Of a stretch of 64,000 nt of DNA, positions 8,786 through 18,109 are shown piece by piece; position 1 is the first letter of the stretch; each line of letters begins with the position of its first letter. A model generated the notes under the pieces. That model ran no database searches, had not been told where the DNA came from, and was given only the letters and a program-made list of their open reading frames with translations. Origin of the DNA: Pseudomonadales bacterium (lineage in GTDB: Bacteria > Pseudomonadota > Gammaproteobacteria > Pseudomonadales > Azotimanducaceae); the NCBI GenBank assembly GCA_029251375.1, contig JAQXDL010000014.1:41139-105138 (forward strand), given 5' to 3'. The position numbers were made by a program, and so were the translations under genes.

Positions 8786-11700
8786 CTAAGCCGCAGCTCT
8801 CTTCAGTGCGGCTGAAAAGGCGATTCGGTAAAAGACGGGCAGTGCGATCAGTGTCAACAAGGTTGCGAAAGCCAGTCCGCCCATAATGCATACAGCCATC
8901 TCTTTGAAAAAAGCATCAGATAACAGCGGTGACATGCCAATAATGGTGGTGCCGGCAGCCAACATGACAGGCCGCAGGCGACTCACGCTAGCGGCAACAA
9001 TCGAAGACAGGTTCATGCCGTCTTCTTCGATATTTTTGTCGATCTCGTCAACTAAGACGACACAGTTTTTAATCAACATGCCTGACAGGCTAAGGAAACC
9101 GAGGAACGATGGGAAAGTAAATGACAGATCGGTGATCAGAAGACTCAGCACAACGCCGCAAACAGTCATGGGTACGGTTAGCCATATCACAATCGGTTGG
9201 CGCAGTTTACCGAACATCAGAATAGTGACAAAAAACATGAGGGCGAAAGTGACGGGGATTCGGGCGCCAAGTGTTTGCCTCGCTTCTTGACTGCCCTCAT
9301 ATTCACCGCCCCATTCCAGTTGATAGCCTGGCGGCAGTTTGATGGCCTCGACATCGGCTCGCATTTCTTCAAACACGCGGGTGAAGTTTTGCCCGACCGG
9401 CGGGTTGGATAGGGCGCTGACCATTCTCACTCTGTTTTGCCTGAAAATTAGGCTGTCCTCCGGTACGAGATCAAAGCCGTCTATAATCTGCGACATGGGT
9501 ATGTGCGAACGTTGGGTCGGGCTCCATACCGTGCGGTCTGATAGTCCCGGTAGGTCGATGCGTTCGTCAGCAGGGGCGCGAGCGACGATCGGGATGAGCT
9601 TGTCGGTATCACGGAACAAACCAATGTTTACCCCTAAGGTCGCGAAGGCAAGCGATTGGTAGGCATCTGATCTGCTGATACCGGTACTTCTCGCCTGCGT
9701 GTCGTTAAACCGGGGCACAATCTGTAGTTCTCGTTGTCGCCAGTTTGTCTTTAGGTCAATCAAGTTGTGTTTTAGGTAAACGTCAAGCGCCTGCTCAGCA
9801 AGTGCCCTCAGCACGTCTGGGTCTTCACCTGTAAATCTGGCTTCGACTTTAGACGAGCCTGACGGACTAAACTCACTGCGCCTAATTTGTATTTCCGCCT
9901 CCAGGTTAATGTCGCTCAGTCTGGCGCTGACATTTGCCATCATGTCGTTCATGACATTCACGTCTTCAACGCGCACCATCAAATGTGCATAGGCAGAGTT
10001 CGGCTGTTCAGGTCTTGTCGTTGCAGAGAATCGATTTGGGCCGGCGCCGATAAAGCTGCTGATATCAACGACTCCGGGTTCCTTTTTGATTTCGGCTTCA
10101 AAGGATTTAATTTCTTTGGCTGTTGTTAAAATATCGGTTCCCTGAGGTAGGTAGTAGTCAACAAAGAACAAGGGTGTGTTGGTGGTTGGAAAGAAGGCTT
10201 GTTTGACCTGGCCGAAGCCCCAGAAGCAGCCTGCTGTGATACTGACAATGACAAGTGTTGCAAACCACGCTCGGCGTAAGCCGAATTCGATCAGTTTTCG
10301 GTAGGGGGTATAGCCCCAGCCACTGTATATTTCGGTTTGTTCGCCCTGTTTTGAAATTGTAAGAAGATAGTTGCCTAACAACGGTGCAACAGTGATGGCA
10401 AGCACCCAACTCAGTAGTAAGGAAATCGCGACAACTTGAAACAACGAGACTAAAAAGTGTCCGGTACTGTCGTCGGATAATCCAATCGGTGCAAACGCGA
10501 GTATGCCAATCACGGTGGCACCTAAAAGCGCATATTGGGTTCGTTGTACTGATTGTGCCGCAGCAACTCGGGAACTCAGCCCCCGTTGGACGCCGATGAC
10601 CATGCCTTCGGCCACCACGATTGCATTGTCTACTAGCATGCCCATGGCGATCATTAAGGCGCCCAAGGAGATCCTCTGTAATTCGATGCCAAGTATCGAC
10701 ATGATGCAGATGGTGCCTAGCACGGTCAGCAGCAATACGCTGCCGACGACGGTGCCGGCTCGCCAACCCATAAATATGCACAGGGCGCCGATCACCGTTG
10801 CGACAGACACTAATAGATTTTTCAGAAAGGTATCGATCGAGCTGCTAACGACCTCATGCTGTAGATAGATGGGATGTGCTTCAACGCCTAGGGGTAATTC
10901 TTGCATAAGTTGTTTTAATCGCTCATCAACCATGCGACCAACCTTGACCACATTGAGCCCCTTCGTCACCGACACCCCAACGGTAAAAGCCGTTTCTGAG
11001 TTGAAGCGAATAATCTGTTGGGGCACTTCAATCGGTCCTCGCGTGATGTCGGCAATGTCACTCAGGCGTAAAACCTGCGTTGATCCCGGTAGACCAATCG
11101 GCATGTCGCCGACGGCTTTGACGCTATCAAAGGCAATTTCCGGCGCGATTGAGACCCGTCTTGTGCCGTACGCGACGGAGCCCGCATTTATGACCTGACT
11201 TTCCTGCCCAATCGCGCCGAATACAACTTCGATCGGAATGCCGAGGCTGACCAGTCGCTGCTGGTCTAACTCGACGAAGATTGCCTCGTCAGGTTCGCCC
11301 GCAGTGTTGACCTTTGCAACACCCGGTACAAGCTTGAGTGTGGTGGTGATTTGGCGAGAGATGTCATGAATTTCAGCGGCTGAGTAGCCGGGGGCAGTGA
11401 TCGCGTAGAAGACGCCGTAAACGTCACCAAAATCGTCCTCGATCAAAGGGGTTCCGGCACCTGGCGGCAGACTGTAGTGGGTTTCGCTGACCCTGCGTCG
11501 CAGTTCATCCCATATCTGAGGCAGGTCTTCAGCGGCATATTCCTCCAGCATCTCAACCTGTACTTCGGATCGTCCCGGTAGGGATTTCGAGGTGACCTTG
11601 TCAAGATAAGGCAGCTCCTGCAACGCCGCTTCAATGACATCGGTGACTTCATGCTCAACCTCAACCGCGGATGCGCCCGGGTACGGCGTGATGATGTAAG

Positions 11701-11836
11701 CATTGCTAATGGGGAAGTCCGGGTCTTCAAGTCGACCGACATTGTCAATGCCATAGGCACCACCAAACAGGCATGCAACGATGATTAGCCAAGGATAGAG
11801 GGGGTTTTCGATCGACCATTGACCAACATTTTTCAT
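8786..11836 (-). CDS. RND efflux transporter permease (AcrB/HAE-1-like)
   Basis: The 1016-residue protein has the inner-membrane RND pump architecture. There is an N-terminal helix (NPLYPWLIIVACLFGGAYG) and a first porter loop with AYIITPYPGASAVEVEHEV. A central membrane bundle includes GMLVDNAIVVAEGM, where the family places its proton-relay acidic residue. A second porter loop and a final bundle containing GMLIKNCVVLVDEID follow. It uses the proton gradient to export substrates, working with a periplasmic adaptor and a TolC-type channel. The adaptor gene is immediately upstream with an ATGA overlap, and no outer-membrane channel gene is adjacent. The specificity is unknown. Confidence 0.93.
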   Translation of the reverse strand: MKNVGQWSIENPLYPWLIIVACLFGGAYGIDNVGRLEDPDFPISNAYIITPYPGASAVEVEHEVTDVIEAALQELPYLDKVTSKSLPGRSEVQVEMLEEYAAEDLPQIWDELRRRVSETHYSLPPGAGTPLIEDDFGDVYGVFYAITAPGYSAAEIHDISRQITTTLKLVPGVAKVNTAGEPDEAIFVELDQQRLVSLGIPIEVVFGAIGQESQVINAGSVAYGTRRVSIAPEIAFDSVKAVGDMPIGLPGSTQVLRLSDIADITRGPIEVPQQIIRFNSETAFTVGVSVTKGLNVVKVGRMVDERLKQLMQELPLGVEAHPIYLQHEVVSSSIDTFLKNLLVSVATVIGALCIFMGWRAGTVVGSVLLLTVLGTICIMSILGIELQRISLGALMIAMGMLVDNAIVVAEGMVIGVQRGLSSRVAAAQSVQRTQYALLGATVIGILAFAPIGLSDDSTGHFLVSLFQVVAISLLLSWVLAITVAPLLGNYLLTISKQGEQTEIYSGWGYTPYRKLIEFGLRRAWFATLVIVSITAGCFWGFGQVKQAFFPTTNTPLFFVDYYLPQGTDILTTAKEIKSFEAEIKKEPGVVDISSFIGAGPNRFSATTRPEQPNSAYAHLMVRVEDVNVMNDMMANVSARLSDINLEAEIQIRRSEFSPSGSSKVEARFTGEDPDVLRALAEQALDVYLKHNLIDLKTNWRQRELQIVPRFNDTQARSTGISRSDAYQSLAFATLGVNIGLFRDTDKLIPIVARAPADERIDLPGLSDRTVWSPTQRSHIPMSQIIDGFDLVPEDSLIFRQNRVRMVSALSNPPVGQNFTRVFEEMRADVEAIKLPPGYQLEWGGEYEGSQEARQTLGARIPVTFALMFFVTILMFGKLRQPIVIWLTVPMTVCGVVLSLLITDLSFTFPSFLGFLSLSGMLIKNCVVLVDEIDKNIEEDGMNLSSIVAASVSRLRPVMLAAGTTIIGMSPLLSDAFFKEMAVCIMGGLAFATLLTLIALPVFYRIAFSAALKRAAA

Positions 11837-12906
11837 CTTAGGCTCGTCACGACGGCACCCAAGGGGCGCACTTTCATACCCCGTTGCAACCGGTTCGCGC
11901 CGGTGGCTACGATCAGATCGCCACCTTTAAGGCCGTCAGTAATTGGCACGCCACGACCTGTCGGCGAATCGATTAGAACAGCTTGTTTGCTAACGTCATG
12001 TGAATCCTCATCATAGCGCCAGACAAAGAATGTGTTGTCGGGGTTTGTTACCAAGGCTGTGATTGGAATAATAATCGCGGACTCATTGGTCGTATTGGCT
12101 CTGCGTTCCACGTCAACGGTGGCGGTCATGCCCGGCAGAATATTTCGACCTTCAGGGTTTTGCATCGCAAAAGTGACAAGGTAGGTCTGTGCAACCGCAT
12201 CTGCTTCGCCAGTGTTCTCCCGATAGGTCAGCGGGAAGGTCTCGCCAGGCGCAAAAGCAAAGCGGGCGGTGAAAGATACAATATGTTCCTGCGTCACTGT
12301 TGCCATAAGCTTTTCAGGAATGCTGGCGTAGACGAACAGTTCACTCAAGTCGTTAATGCGAACAATTTTGTCACCCGCTCGAACGTTTGCGTAGTTGTCA
12401 GCGTAGCGTTTCGCAATATAGCCATCGAAGGGCGCGTGTATGCTTGAATCCGACAGGGCCTCGCGGGCCTGGTCGTAGTTAACTTGTCTTAGTTCATAAA
12501 CGGCTAATGCGTCGTCAACAATTGACGGGGATATACCCTTGTCTTTGAGTAATTTTTGCTTCCTGGCGAGATCTTGTTTTGAAAGCTTTAGCTGTACTCG
12601 TGCTTCTCTCAGTGATAATTCGAAATCGGTGGTGTCAAGTGTCGCAAGTACGCTGTTTGCCTCGACAGATTGACCCTCGAGGACTGGCAGGGTTAGTAGC
12701 TGACCTGATACTTCAAAAGATACATCGACGGTCTGTGACGCGTCGACGCGACCAACAAACGTGTGGCGAACAGTCTGCGCATTTTCTACGACCTTAAATA
12801 TTTTGGCGGGTCTGATGGTTTCTTGCTGTTCAGGTTCAACCACCGGCAGCGGCTCGCAACCTACTAGTAGTGGCAATATCAGTATTAGAAAATACGGCGT
12901 TTTCAT
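11833..12906 (-). CDS. RND efflux periplasmic adaptor lipoprotein (membrane fusion protein)
   Basis: The 357-residue protein begins with a lipoprotein signal ending in the lipobox LVGC (Cys17). It then has the adaptor order of barrel-sandwich/lipoyl strand (VSFEVSGQLLTLPVLEGQSV), alpha-helical hairpin (DFELSLREARVQLKLSKQDLARKQKLL), second lipoyl half (SIHAPFDGYIAKRYADNYANV) and beta-barrel/membrane-proximal domain. It bridges the RND pump to an outer-membrane channel. Its stop overlaps the pump's start codon by four bases, so the two are translationally coupled. No ribosome binding site is obvious before ATG 12906. Confidence 0.92.
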   Translation of the reverse strand: MKTPYFLILILPLLVGCEPLPVVEPEQQETIRPAKIFKVVENAQTVRHTFVGRVDASQTVDVSFEVSGQLLTLPVLEGQSVEANSVLATLDTTDFELSLREARVQLKLSKQDLARKQKLLKDKGISPSIVDDALAVYELRQVNYDQAREALSDSSIHAPFDGYIAKRYADNYANVRAGDKIVRINDLSELFVYASIPEKLMATVTQEHIVSFTARFAFAPGETFPLTYRENTGEADAVAQTYLVTFAMQNPEGRNILPGMTATVDVERRANTTNESAIIIPITALVTNPDNTFFVWRYDEDSHDVSKQAVLIDSPTGRGVPITDGLKGGDLIVATGANRLQRGMKVRPLGAVVTSLR

Positions 12907-13232
12907 GGGTCTGGCTCTGAGAGAAAGCTGGCTTTAAAAAGCGTCTTGACGCTCGTTGTCATCGTTATCTGATAGCTTCAGAAGCATAGAGGTGCTTGCT
13001 GCTTGAGTAAAGCATAGGGATTCGAATCTAACGGTGATAGCGCAAAGCACAGGGGTCCTTACCTTAGCTGTGTTGCCGTGAACTGATACTGTCGATTTGT
13101 AAAGCAGTTATCCTCAGCAGAAGTTGCGAGCAACGGCTGTTGGTGACAAATCCGAGCAGATCAAATTTTGGTAACACTACGTTTCTGGTATTGTTGTCTG
13201 CAAAGCGTGTAGTGACTTTATAAGGCTTCAAA
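12907..13232. promoter_or_regulatory. Divergent intergenic region
   Basis: These 326 bases separate the RND adaptor from the divergent GST-like gene and must hold both promoters. I see a short palindrome GATTCGAATC at 13019-13028 but no clear operator, hairpin or small ORF. Confidence 0.4.
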
Positions 13233-14162
13233 ATGGGAATGTTGGTCGACGGTCAATGGCAAGATCAAGAGGTGCGAAGAACAAATGCCGAGGGTGCCTT
13301 TGTTAGAAATGAATCCCCCTATCGTGACGTGATCGGCTCGGAGCGTTTCCCTGTGGAGGCAGATCGCTATCATTTGTTTGTTAACGCGGGTTGTCCCTGG
13401 GCATATCGCACGATCCTTTATCGATCAATTAAGAATCTACAACCCTATCTGACCATGTCATATACACTGCCCGCCGCGGGTCAGCAGGGCTGGACCTTTG
13501 GCGAGGCGGGCGAACCCTTGCTGAATGCCATGCATATGCATGACGTCTACACCCAAGCGAATGATGATTTTACAGGCCGTTGCACCGTGCCGGTTTTGTG
13601 GGATAAAAACTCGCACACAATCGTCAACAATGAATCGGCGGACATTATTCGCATGTTTGATTCAGCCTTTGATGATCAGCAAGGTGTTAGTCCGACGCGC
13701 TATTATTTGACAGAGCATGCGACTGAAATTGATGCGCTCAATGATGAGATCTATACAACCATCAATAATGGTGTGTACCGTTGTGGTTTTTCACAATCTC
13801 AAGCCGCTTATGATGAAGCGTTCGACCTATTGTTTGCGTCATTGGATCAATTAGATAAAAGACTGGCTGGCCAACGTTATTTATGTGGTGCGCCGATCAC
13901 AGAAGCTGATTGGCGCTTGTTCGCCACCTTGGTGCGATTTGACTTCGCCTATTACGGCCAGTTCAAGTGCAACTTGCATCGTATCGTCGATTATCCAAAC
14001 CTGTGGCCCTATATGCGCGATCTATACCAGCAGCCCGGTGTCGCAGAGACCGTCGATATTACTGCGATCAAAGGGATTTATTATGGCAGCAGAGCGCCGG
14101 GTATCTTGCCAAAAGGCCCTGCGCTAGATTTTGCTGAGCCGCATGGGCGGGCATCGCTTTGA
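13233..14162 (+). CDS. Glutathionyl-hydroquinone reductase-like glutathione transferase (Xi class, YqjG/ECM4 family)
   Basis: The 309-residue length fits the Xi-class GSTs, which reduce glutathionylated hydroquinones. The thioredoxin-fold N-terminal half has NAGCPWAYRTIL around residues 51-62; the Cys-Pro-Trp-Ala motif carries the catalytic cysteine. The C-terminal all-helical half has the ITEADWRLFATLVRFDFAYYGQFKCN motif typical of YqjG. The enzyme is cytoplasmic and glutathione-dependent. It is monocistronic, starts with a weak AAGG site, and is followed nine bases after its stop by two tandem repeat arrays. Confidence 0.9.
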   Translation: MGMLVDGQWQDQEVRRTNAEGAFVRNESPYRDVIGSERFPVEADRYHLFVNAGCPWAYRTILYRSIKNLQPYLTMSYTLPAAGQQGWTFGEAGEPLLNAMHMHDVYTQANDDFTGRCTVPVLWDKNSHTIVNNESADIIRMFDSAFDDQQGVSPTRYYLTEHATEIDALNDEIYTTINNGVYRCGFSQSQAAYDEAFDLLFASLDQLDKRLAGQRYLCGAPITEADWRLFATLVRFDFAYYGQFKCNLHRIVDYPNLWPYMRDLYQQPGVAETVDITAIKGIYYGSRAPGILPKGPALDFAEPHGRASL

Positions 14163-14170
14163 TAGATCTA

Positions 14171-14282
14171 CATATAGACCGGCATATAGACCTGCATATA
14201 GATCTTCATATACGTCTGCATATAGATCGGCATATGGGCGGCCATATACTTAGTTCATATACTTAGTTCATATACTTAGTCG
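14171..14282. repeat. Tandem array, about nine units of 12-13 bp
   Basis: Six units of 12 bp of the type CATATAGAYCKG run from 14171 to 14242. Three 13-14 bp units CATATACTTAGTT follow at 14243-14282; the first two of these are identical. It begins eight bases after the GST stop codon. There are no spacers of the CRISPR kind and no ORF. Confidence 0.9.
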
Positions 14283-14303
14283 ATATAGCATGTCTCTATG
14301 GGT

Positions 14304-14368
14304 AGTTCTGATTGTTAGTTCTGATTGTTAGTTTAAATTGTCAGATCTGATGGTTAGTTTAGATGGTT
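14304..14368. repeat. Tandem array, five units of 13 bp
   Basis: AGTTCTGATTGTT occurs twice exactly (14304-14329), followed by the diverged units AGTTTAAATTGTC, AGATCTGATGGTT and AGTTTAGATGGTT. The unit is unrelated to the 12-bp array just before it, so two independent amplifications sit side by side. Confidence 0.9.
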
Positions 14369-14811
14369 GCTTAATATAGATTACGTTTATGGCCAGCTTC
14401 TCAACGATTCGTTCCTAAAGGTTTTTTATCCTTCCAGCTGATTTTATCTGTTGTACTATAAATTAACTGCCACCAAACCCTCCGCTTACCTGTTATTGCG
14501 TAACCAACAGGTTGCAGATGCCTAGCGATTGAAATTCTTTATTCGCGTGTGAACTAAAAAAATAATTCTTATAACCTTTTTTTTAGACCGACGGCCAAAA
14601 TACCCCTGTTTGGGTGATATATATCAACTTCGTCAACCCGCTAGACTAACAAAATATGTAAAAGGTCTGCGGTGAGCCATGGTTTGGCGTTGTTTTTTAT
14701 AACAACTACTCCTAGCGTTCATTCTGTAGATGTTGGAAAGTTTGTTCCAAAATTTGTTCGGATTGCTGCCGTCTAAAGGAACAATCGAAAAATTAATACA
14801 ATAATGAAAGT
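14369..14811. promoter_or_regulatory. AT-rich leader of the collagen-like gene
   Basis: This gene-free stretch is AT-rich and must contain the promoter of the surface protein gene at 14825. I looked for a sigma-54 element here and found none with GG and GC at the right spacing. No riboswitch or small RNA could be recognised. Confidence 0.35.
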
Positions 14812-14824
14812 GGAAGGTAATTAA

Positions 14825-16420
14825 ATGATGAAGAGATTTGTGTGGTTTTCAATAATGTTATTAGGCTCCGCTGCACATGCAGCTGAACTTGTTACGTTCG
14901 AGTCGGGTACATCGGCGAAAGCCAGCGAAGTAAATGGCAACTTTGAGGCGCTCAATACTGAGGTTCAAGCTAACACTGCGGCAATTAGTAACATTACGTT
15001 AACGGCCGGCGCGGTCGGCGAGACCGGCGCAACGGGTCCGGCAGGTCCTGCTGGTGCTGATGGTGCCGATGGTGTTGCAGGCGCTGACGGTGCGCAAGGT
15101 GAAGTTGGTCCTCAAGGACCTATTGGACCGTCGGGAGGCGCGACTGGCGCCCAAGGTCCCCAAGGTGACGTAGGTCCGCAAGGTATTCAGGGACTAGTCG
15201 GAGATACTGGTCCGCAGGGCATTCAGGGCATTCAGGGCATTCAGGGAGCAGTAGGTGACACTGGACCGCAGGGGGTGCAGGGTATCCAAGGTGATCAGGG
15301 GCCTGCAGGTGCAGGCTCAGCGCTAACTGAAACAATTTTGGTCGATTGTGCAACCGACTCTTTACAAGATGCGATAGATGCCGCGACTGCCGGTATTGTG
15401 ACGATTAATGTTACGGGCACCTGTACAGAGGATCTAACGATCTCGAGAAGCAATATCATTATTGATGGAGGCTTGGGTAGTACCTTGGTGCTTTCAAATA
15501 GCCCAGGTATCCACATCTTTGGAGCTTCGAATATTGAGATAAGTGATTTTACTGTCACCGGTGGTGCCAATACCTCACTTGTCCTTGATGACGCGCAAGT
15601 CTCTTTAACTGATGTTGACATCACTACTACCGGTCACGATTTTTTTACCGCCGTAGTTGATCATTCAAAACTAAAGATGAATGACTCTTCAATTGTTCAT
15701 ACTACTCCTGCTGATGATGCCGGTGCTTTGTTGGTGTTCAATAACAGTACTCTGATTATTAATGGCGGTAACACGATCAGCACAAATGGTGATGAAGCTA
15801 CAGCCTTGGATATTGTGCAAAGTTCGGCTGTCACTAAAGGTCTCGATTCAACAACAAGTGATACGATTTCGAGCACAGGCCTTGATGGGCTTGGTATTTT
15901 GATTGAAGGAGCGTCTTCAGCCTTTTTCATCACTGATAGTGGTGTATCGATCACCGGTGGCGTTGAGATTATTGGGGGTTCCTACCTGCTCGCCGATGCC
16001 ATGGATGTTACAGGGGGGATGTCCCTCGAGTTGAATTCAAGTGTATTGACTGAAGGTTCTTGCCCTTCTTTTCCTACCAGCTGTAGTGTCAACATTTCGG
16101 GCGATGTGAATTTATTCAAAGGCTCGATGTACACAGGCGAGTCTGCGATTTTTGACGTCGGTACGATTACTATTTCGAAAAACAGCGAAATGGGTTTAGA
16201 AGGGAGTGTGCTCGCCTCCGATGTTACAGGTTCCGGAACACTCGTCACAAATAGCACTAACGTTTCTGGGAATATCCACTGTCCTTCCGGCGACGCGACT
16301 GAGTTGACTACGTTTCTTCTCGATGGCTCAGATACGACGGGCCTGACCGTGTCGGGCGGAACGTCCACTTCGCCAAGTTGCGTGTTTGAGCAAGGTATTG
16401 GCATCCGTGCCTACGATTAG
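14825..16420 (+). CDS. Secreted collagen-like/beta-helix surface protein
   Basis: The 531-residue protein has a signal peptide (MMKRFVWFSIMLLGSAAHA). A short coiled stretch around NGNFEALNTEVQANTAA follows. About 34 Gly-X-Y collagen-like triplets occupy residues 63-164, including runs of GPQGIQ and GADGAD, with perfect 9-bp DNA repeats in the GIQ part. The last 365 residues look like a right-handed parallel beta-helix (repeated short strands with Asn/Asp/Gly turns, such as SNIIIDGGLGS and ISDFTVTGGANTS). The combination suggests a trimeric, rod-like, exported surface or matrix protein. GGAAGG at 14812-14817 is the ribosome binding site, and the ATG at 14828 is an equally usable start. The lipoprotein gene 15 bases downstream is probably co-transcribed. 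Confidence 0.85.
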   Translation: MMKRFVWFSIMLLGSAAHAAELVTFESGTSAKASEVNGNFEALNTEVQANTAAISNITLTAGAVGETGATGPAGPAGADGADGVAGADGAQGEVGPQGPIGPSGGATGAQGPQGDVGPQGIQGLVGDTGPQGIQGIQGIQGAVGDTGPQGVQGIQGDQGPAGAGSALTETILVDCATDSLQDAIDAATAGIVTINVTGTCTEDLTISRSNIIIDGGLGSTLVLSNSPGIHIFGASNIEISDFTVTGGANTSLVLDDAQVSLTDVDITTTGHDFFTAVVDHSKLKMNDSSIVHTTPADDAGALLVFNNSTLIINGGNTISTNGDEATALDIVQSSAVTKGLDSTTSDTISSTGLDGLGILIEGASSAFFITDSGVSITGGVEIIGGSYLLADAMDVTGGMSLELNSSVLTEGSCPSFPTSCSVNISGDVNLFKGSMYTGESAIFDVGTITISKNSEMGLEGSVLASDVTGSGTLVTNSTNVSGNIHCPSGDATELTTFLLDGSDTTGLTVSGGTSTSPSCVFEQGIGIRAYD

Positions 16421-16441
16421 AGTGAGGAAGGGAGAGTGAAG

Positions 16442-17926
16442 ATGAAATACTTTTTTCATATACGCGTAGTTCTTAGTTGTTTCTTTGTTGTCCTTCTTAG
16501 CGCCTGCGGCGGAGGTGGTGGCAGCAGCGATAGAGGTGACTCTGCTGGATTGGAGTCCACAACTTTTGCGTCAGAGCCCACTGTTGTGAGTGGTGTGGCG
16601 GCAACTGGTGCGGCGTTAGATGGTGCCACGGTCGAGATTATTGATGCGAGCGGTAACTTGGTTGATGTCGGTGATGTATTAACTGGCAGTGATGGTTCAT
16701 ATCAAGTTGAATTACCTGATGATATTGCCTTACCAGTGATTGTTAGAGTCACGCCTTTGGTAGGCCCACCTTTGTTGAATATCGTAGCGCCGCCGGAAGA
16801 CGGCAGCACCGCGATTACGGCTAACGTCAACCCCGTGACAGATCTGGTTTCCAGTTCTGCCCTGGGTGATGCCGATAGTAGTGATGCCGGTGCGCTTGCC
16901 GGCGCATTATCGAGTGTGGATACGTCAACGCTTGAGGCCACGGGTGATGAAGTGCTGCAGCGAGTGTTGGGTAGTTCAGTGCAATATAGTAGTTTTGCAA
17001 ATGATCCGAATTTTGTCGCCAAAACCGAAGCGAGTGACACGATCCCTTCGGCAACGGATGCGATTTTGGATACCTTGGCAAAACAGGCTGAAGATTCCGG
17101 CACAGATATTAAAACTCAACTGAAAAACCTTGAGGAGCAGGAAACACCTTCCAAATTGCTGGAAGAGCCTGCGTTTCAGGTTGGCCTGATTGGCGAGATG
17201 ATCAAAGGTGGAGCAGCCTCTGAAGATCTTGAAGCACAGCTGCAAGACATTGGGGCGATTGACGAGCCTGTTGAAGGCGTCGGTGATGTGTTTCGAGCGG
17301 TGATAGCCGCGGTACCTGCCTTGATTCAAACCGTGACAGATGACTCGACAGCATTGGCTGATGACGCAGATCTTCTTGAAATTGCAACGGATGCCGCCGT
17401 CGATATGTTGGCGGACACAATTGACGAGAAAAAGACTCGTTTTGCGGCCGATGCTGATGACTTAGTGAGTGCGATTAACTCACCCAGCTTACAAGACGCG
17501 GTCACTAAGGTTGTTCAAAGCAGCGTTGTTCCGACACTTGCAGCCTTTGCTGGTGGTGATGCAACCGACGATACATTGCAAGGATTGCAGGATCTCGCCG
17601 GTCAGGTCACAACGGCGGCAGCAACTGTCGCTAGTTCATTTGAGTTCACCGAGACTTCGACCGATGTTAGTAGCCTTATTTCTGAGTTCGTTTCAACGAA
17701 TGTTGCGCCATCGTCAGAGGTAACTGCGCAGGACTTGGCCGATGCGTCAGCCAGTGGTGAGTCGATAGTGGTTGATGTTGGTGATGTTAACGACATCCGC
17801 GGTAGTCTTGAAGAATTTGCGACAGAAAATGTCGATCTGATTGAAGGCACCATTGATGATCTTATACAGACAGTCCCGTCAGGTATTTGGGATGAAGTGG
17901 TTTGGGATAGCTTTAACTGGGGCTAA
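16442..17926 (+). CDS. Outer-membrane lipoprotein with carboxypeptidase-regulatory-like domain
   Basis: A lipoprotein signal ends at Cys22 (LLSAC), followed by a GGGGGSS linker. Residues about 45-125 (VVSGVAATGAALDGATVEIIDASG ... GSDGSYQVELP) look like a carboxypeptidase-regulatory or transthyretin-like beta-sandwich. The remaining 370 residues are acidic, Ala/Asp-rich and probably helical, with no family that I recognise. I prefer ATG 16442 over the GTG at 16436, because GGAG at 16431-16434 is then correctly spaced. It follows the collagen-like protein, so the pair may make a surface structure and its anchor. A strong intrinsic terminator follows. Confidence 0.8.
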   Translation: MKYFFHIRVVLSCFFVVLLSACGGGGGSSDRGDSAGLESTTFASEPTVVSGVAATGAALDGATVEIIDASGNLVDVGDVLTGSDGSYQVELPDDIALPVIVRVTPLVGPPLLNIVAPPEDGSTAITANVNPVTDLVSSSALGDADSSDAGALAGALSSVDTSTLEATGDEVLQRVLGSSVQYSSFANDPNFVAKTEASDTIPSATDAILDTLAKQAEDSGTDIKTQLKNLEEQETPSKLLEEPAFQVGLIGEMIKGGAASEDLEAQLQDIGAIDEPVEGVGDVFRAVIAAVPALIQTVTDDSTALADDADLLEIATDAAVDMLADTIDEKKTRFAADADDLVSAINSPSLQDAVTKVVQSSVVPTLAAFAGGDATDDTLQGLQDLAGQVTTAAATVASSFEFTETSTDVSSLISEFVSTNVAPSSEVTAQDLADASASGESIVVDVGDVNDIRGSLEEFATENVDLIEGTIDDLIQTVPSGIWDEVVWDSFNWG

Positions 17927-17954
17927 TTGACGGCGTCAGTGTTATCGAAGAGTT

Positions 17955-17989
17955 GCCCGGTGAGTGACTAGCACCGGGCTTACTTTTAC
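17955..17989 (+). terminator. Intrinsic terminator after the collagen/lipoprotein pair
   Basis: GCCCGGTG at 17955-17962 pairs perfectly with CACCGGGC at 17972-17979 around a 9-base loop. A T-rich tail TTACTTTTA follows immediately. This is the clearest rho-independent terminator in the window. Confidence 0.9.
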
Positions 17990-18109
17990 TGACAACACCT
18001 TTAATCTTGTTTTAATATTGTCTTGGTTCGATGCTGGGTTGCTGTGTTCTTGCTAAAGCATCCGCGAAAGAATAATCTCTTTTTCCCTCGATCTGCTGCT
18101 CTAGTTTTC

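Noticed and set aside
13019..13028. GATTCGAATC resembling a tRNA T-loop
   Set aside because: No acceptor, anticodon or D-arm pairing could be found around it; it is only a palindrome.
14171..14368. Possible CRISPR array
   Set aside because: Units of 12-13 bp are directly adjacent and degenerate, with no unique spacers of 25-40 bp and no cas genes.
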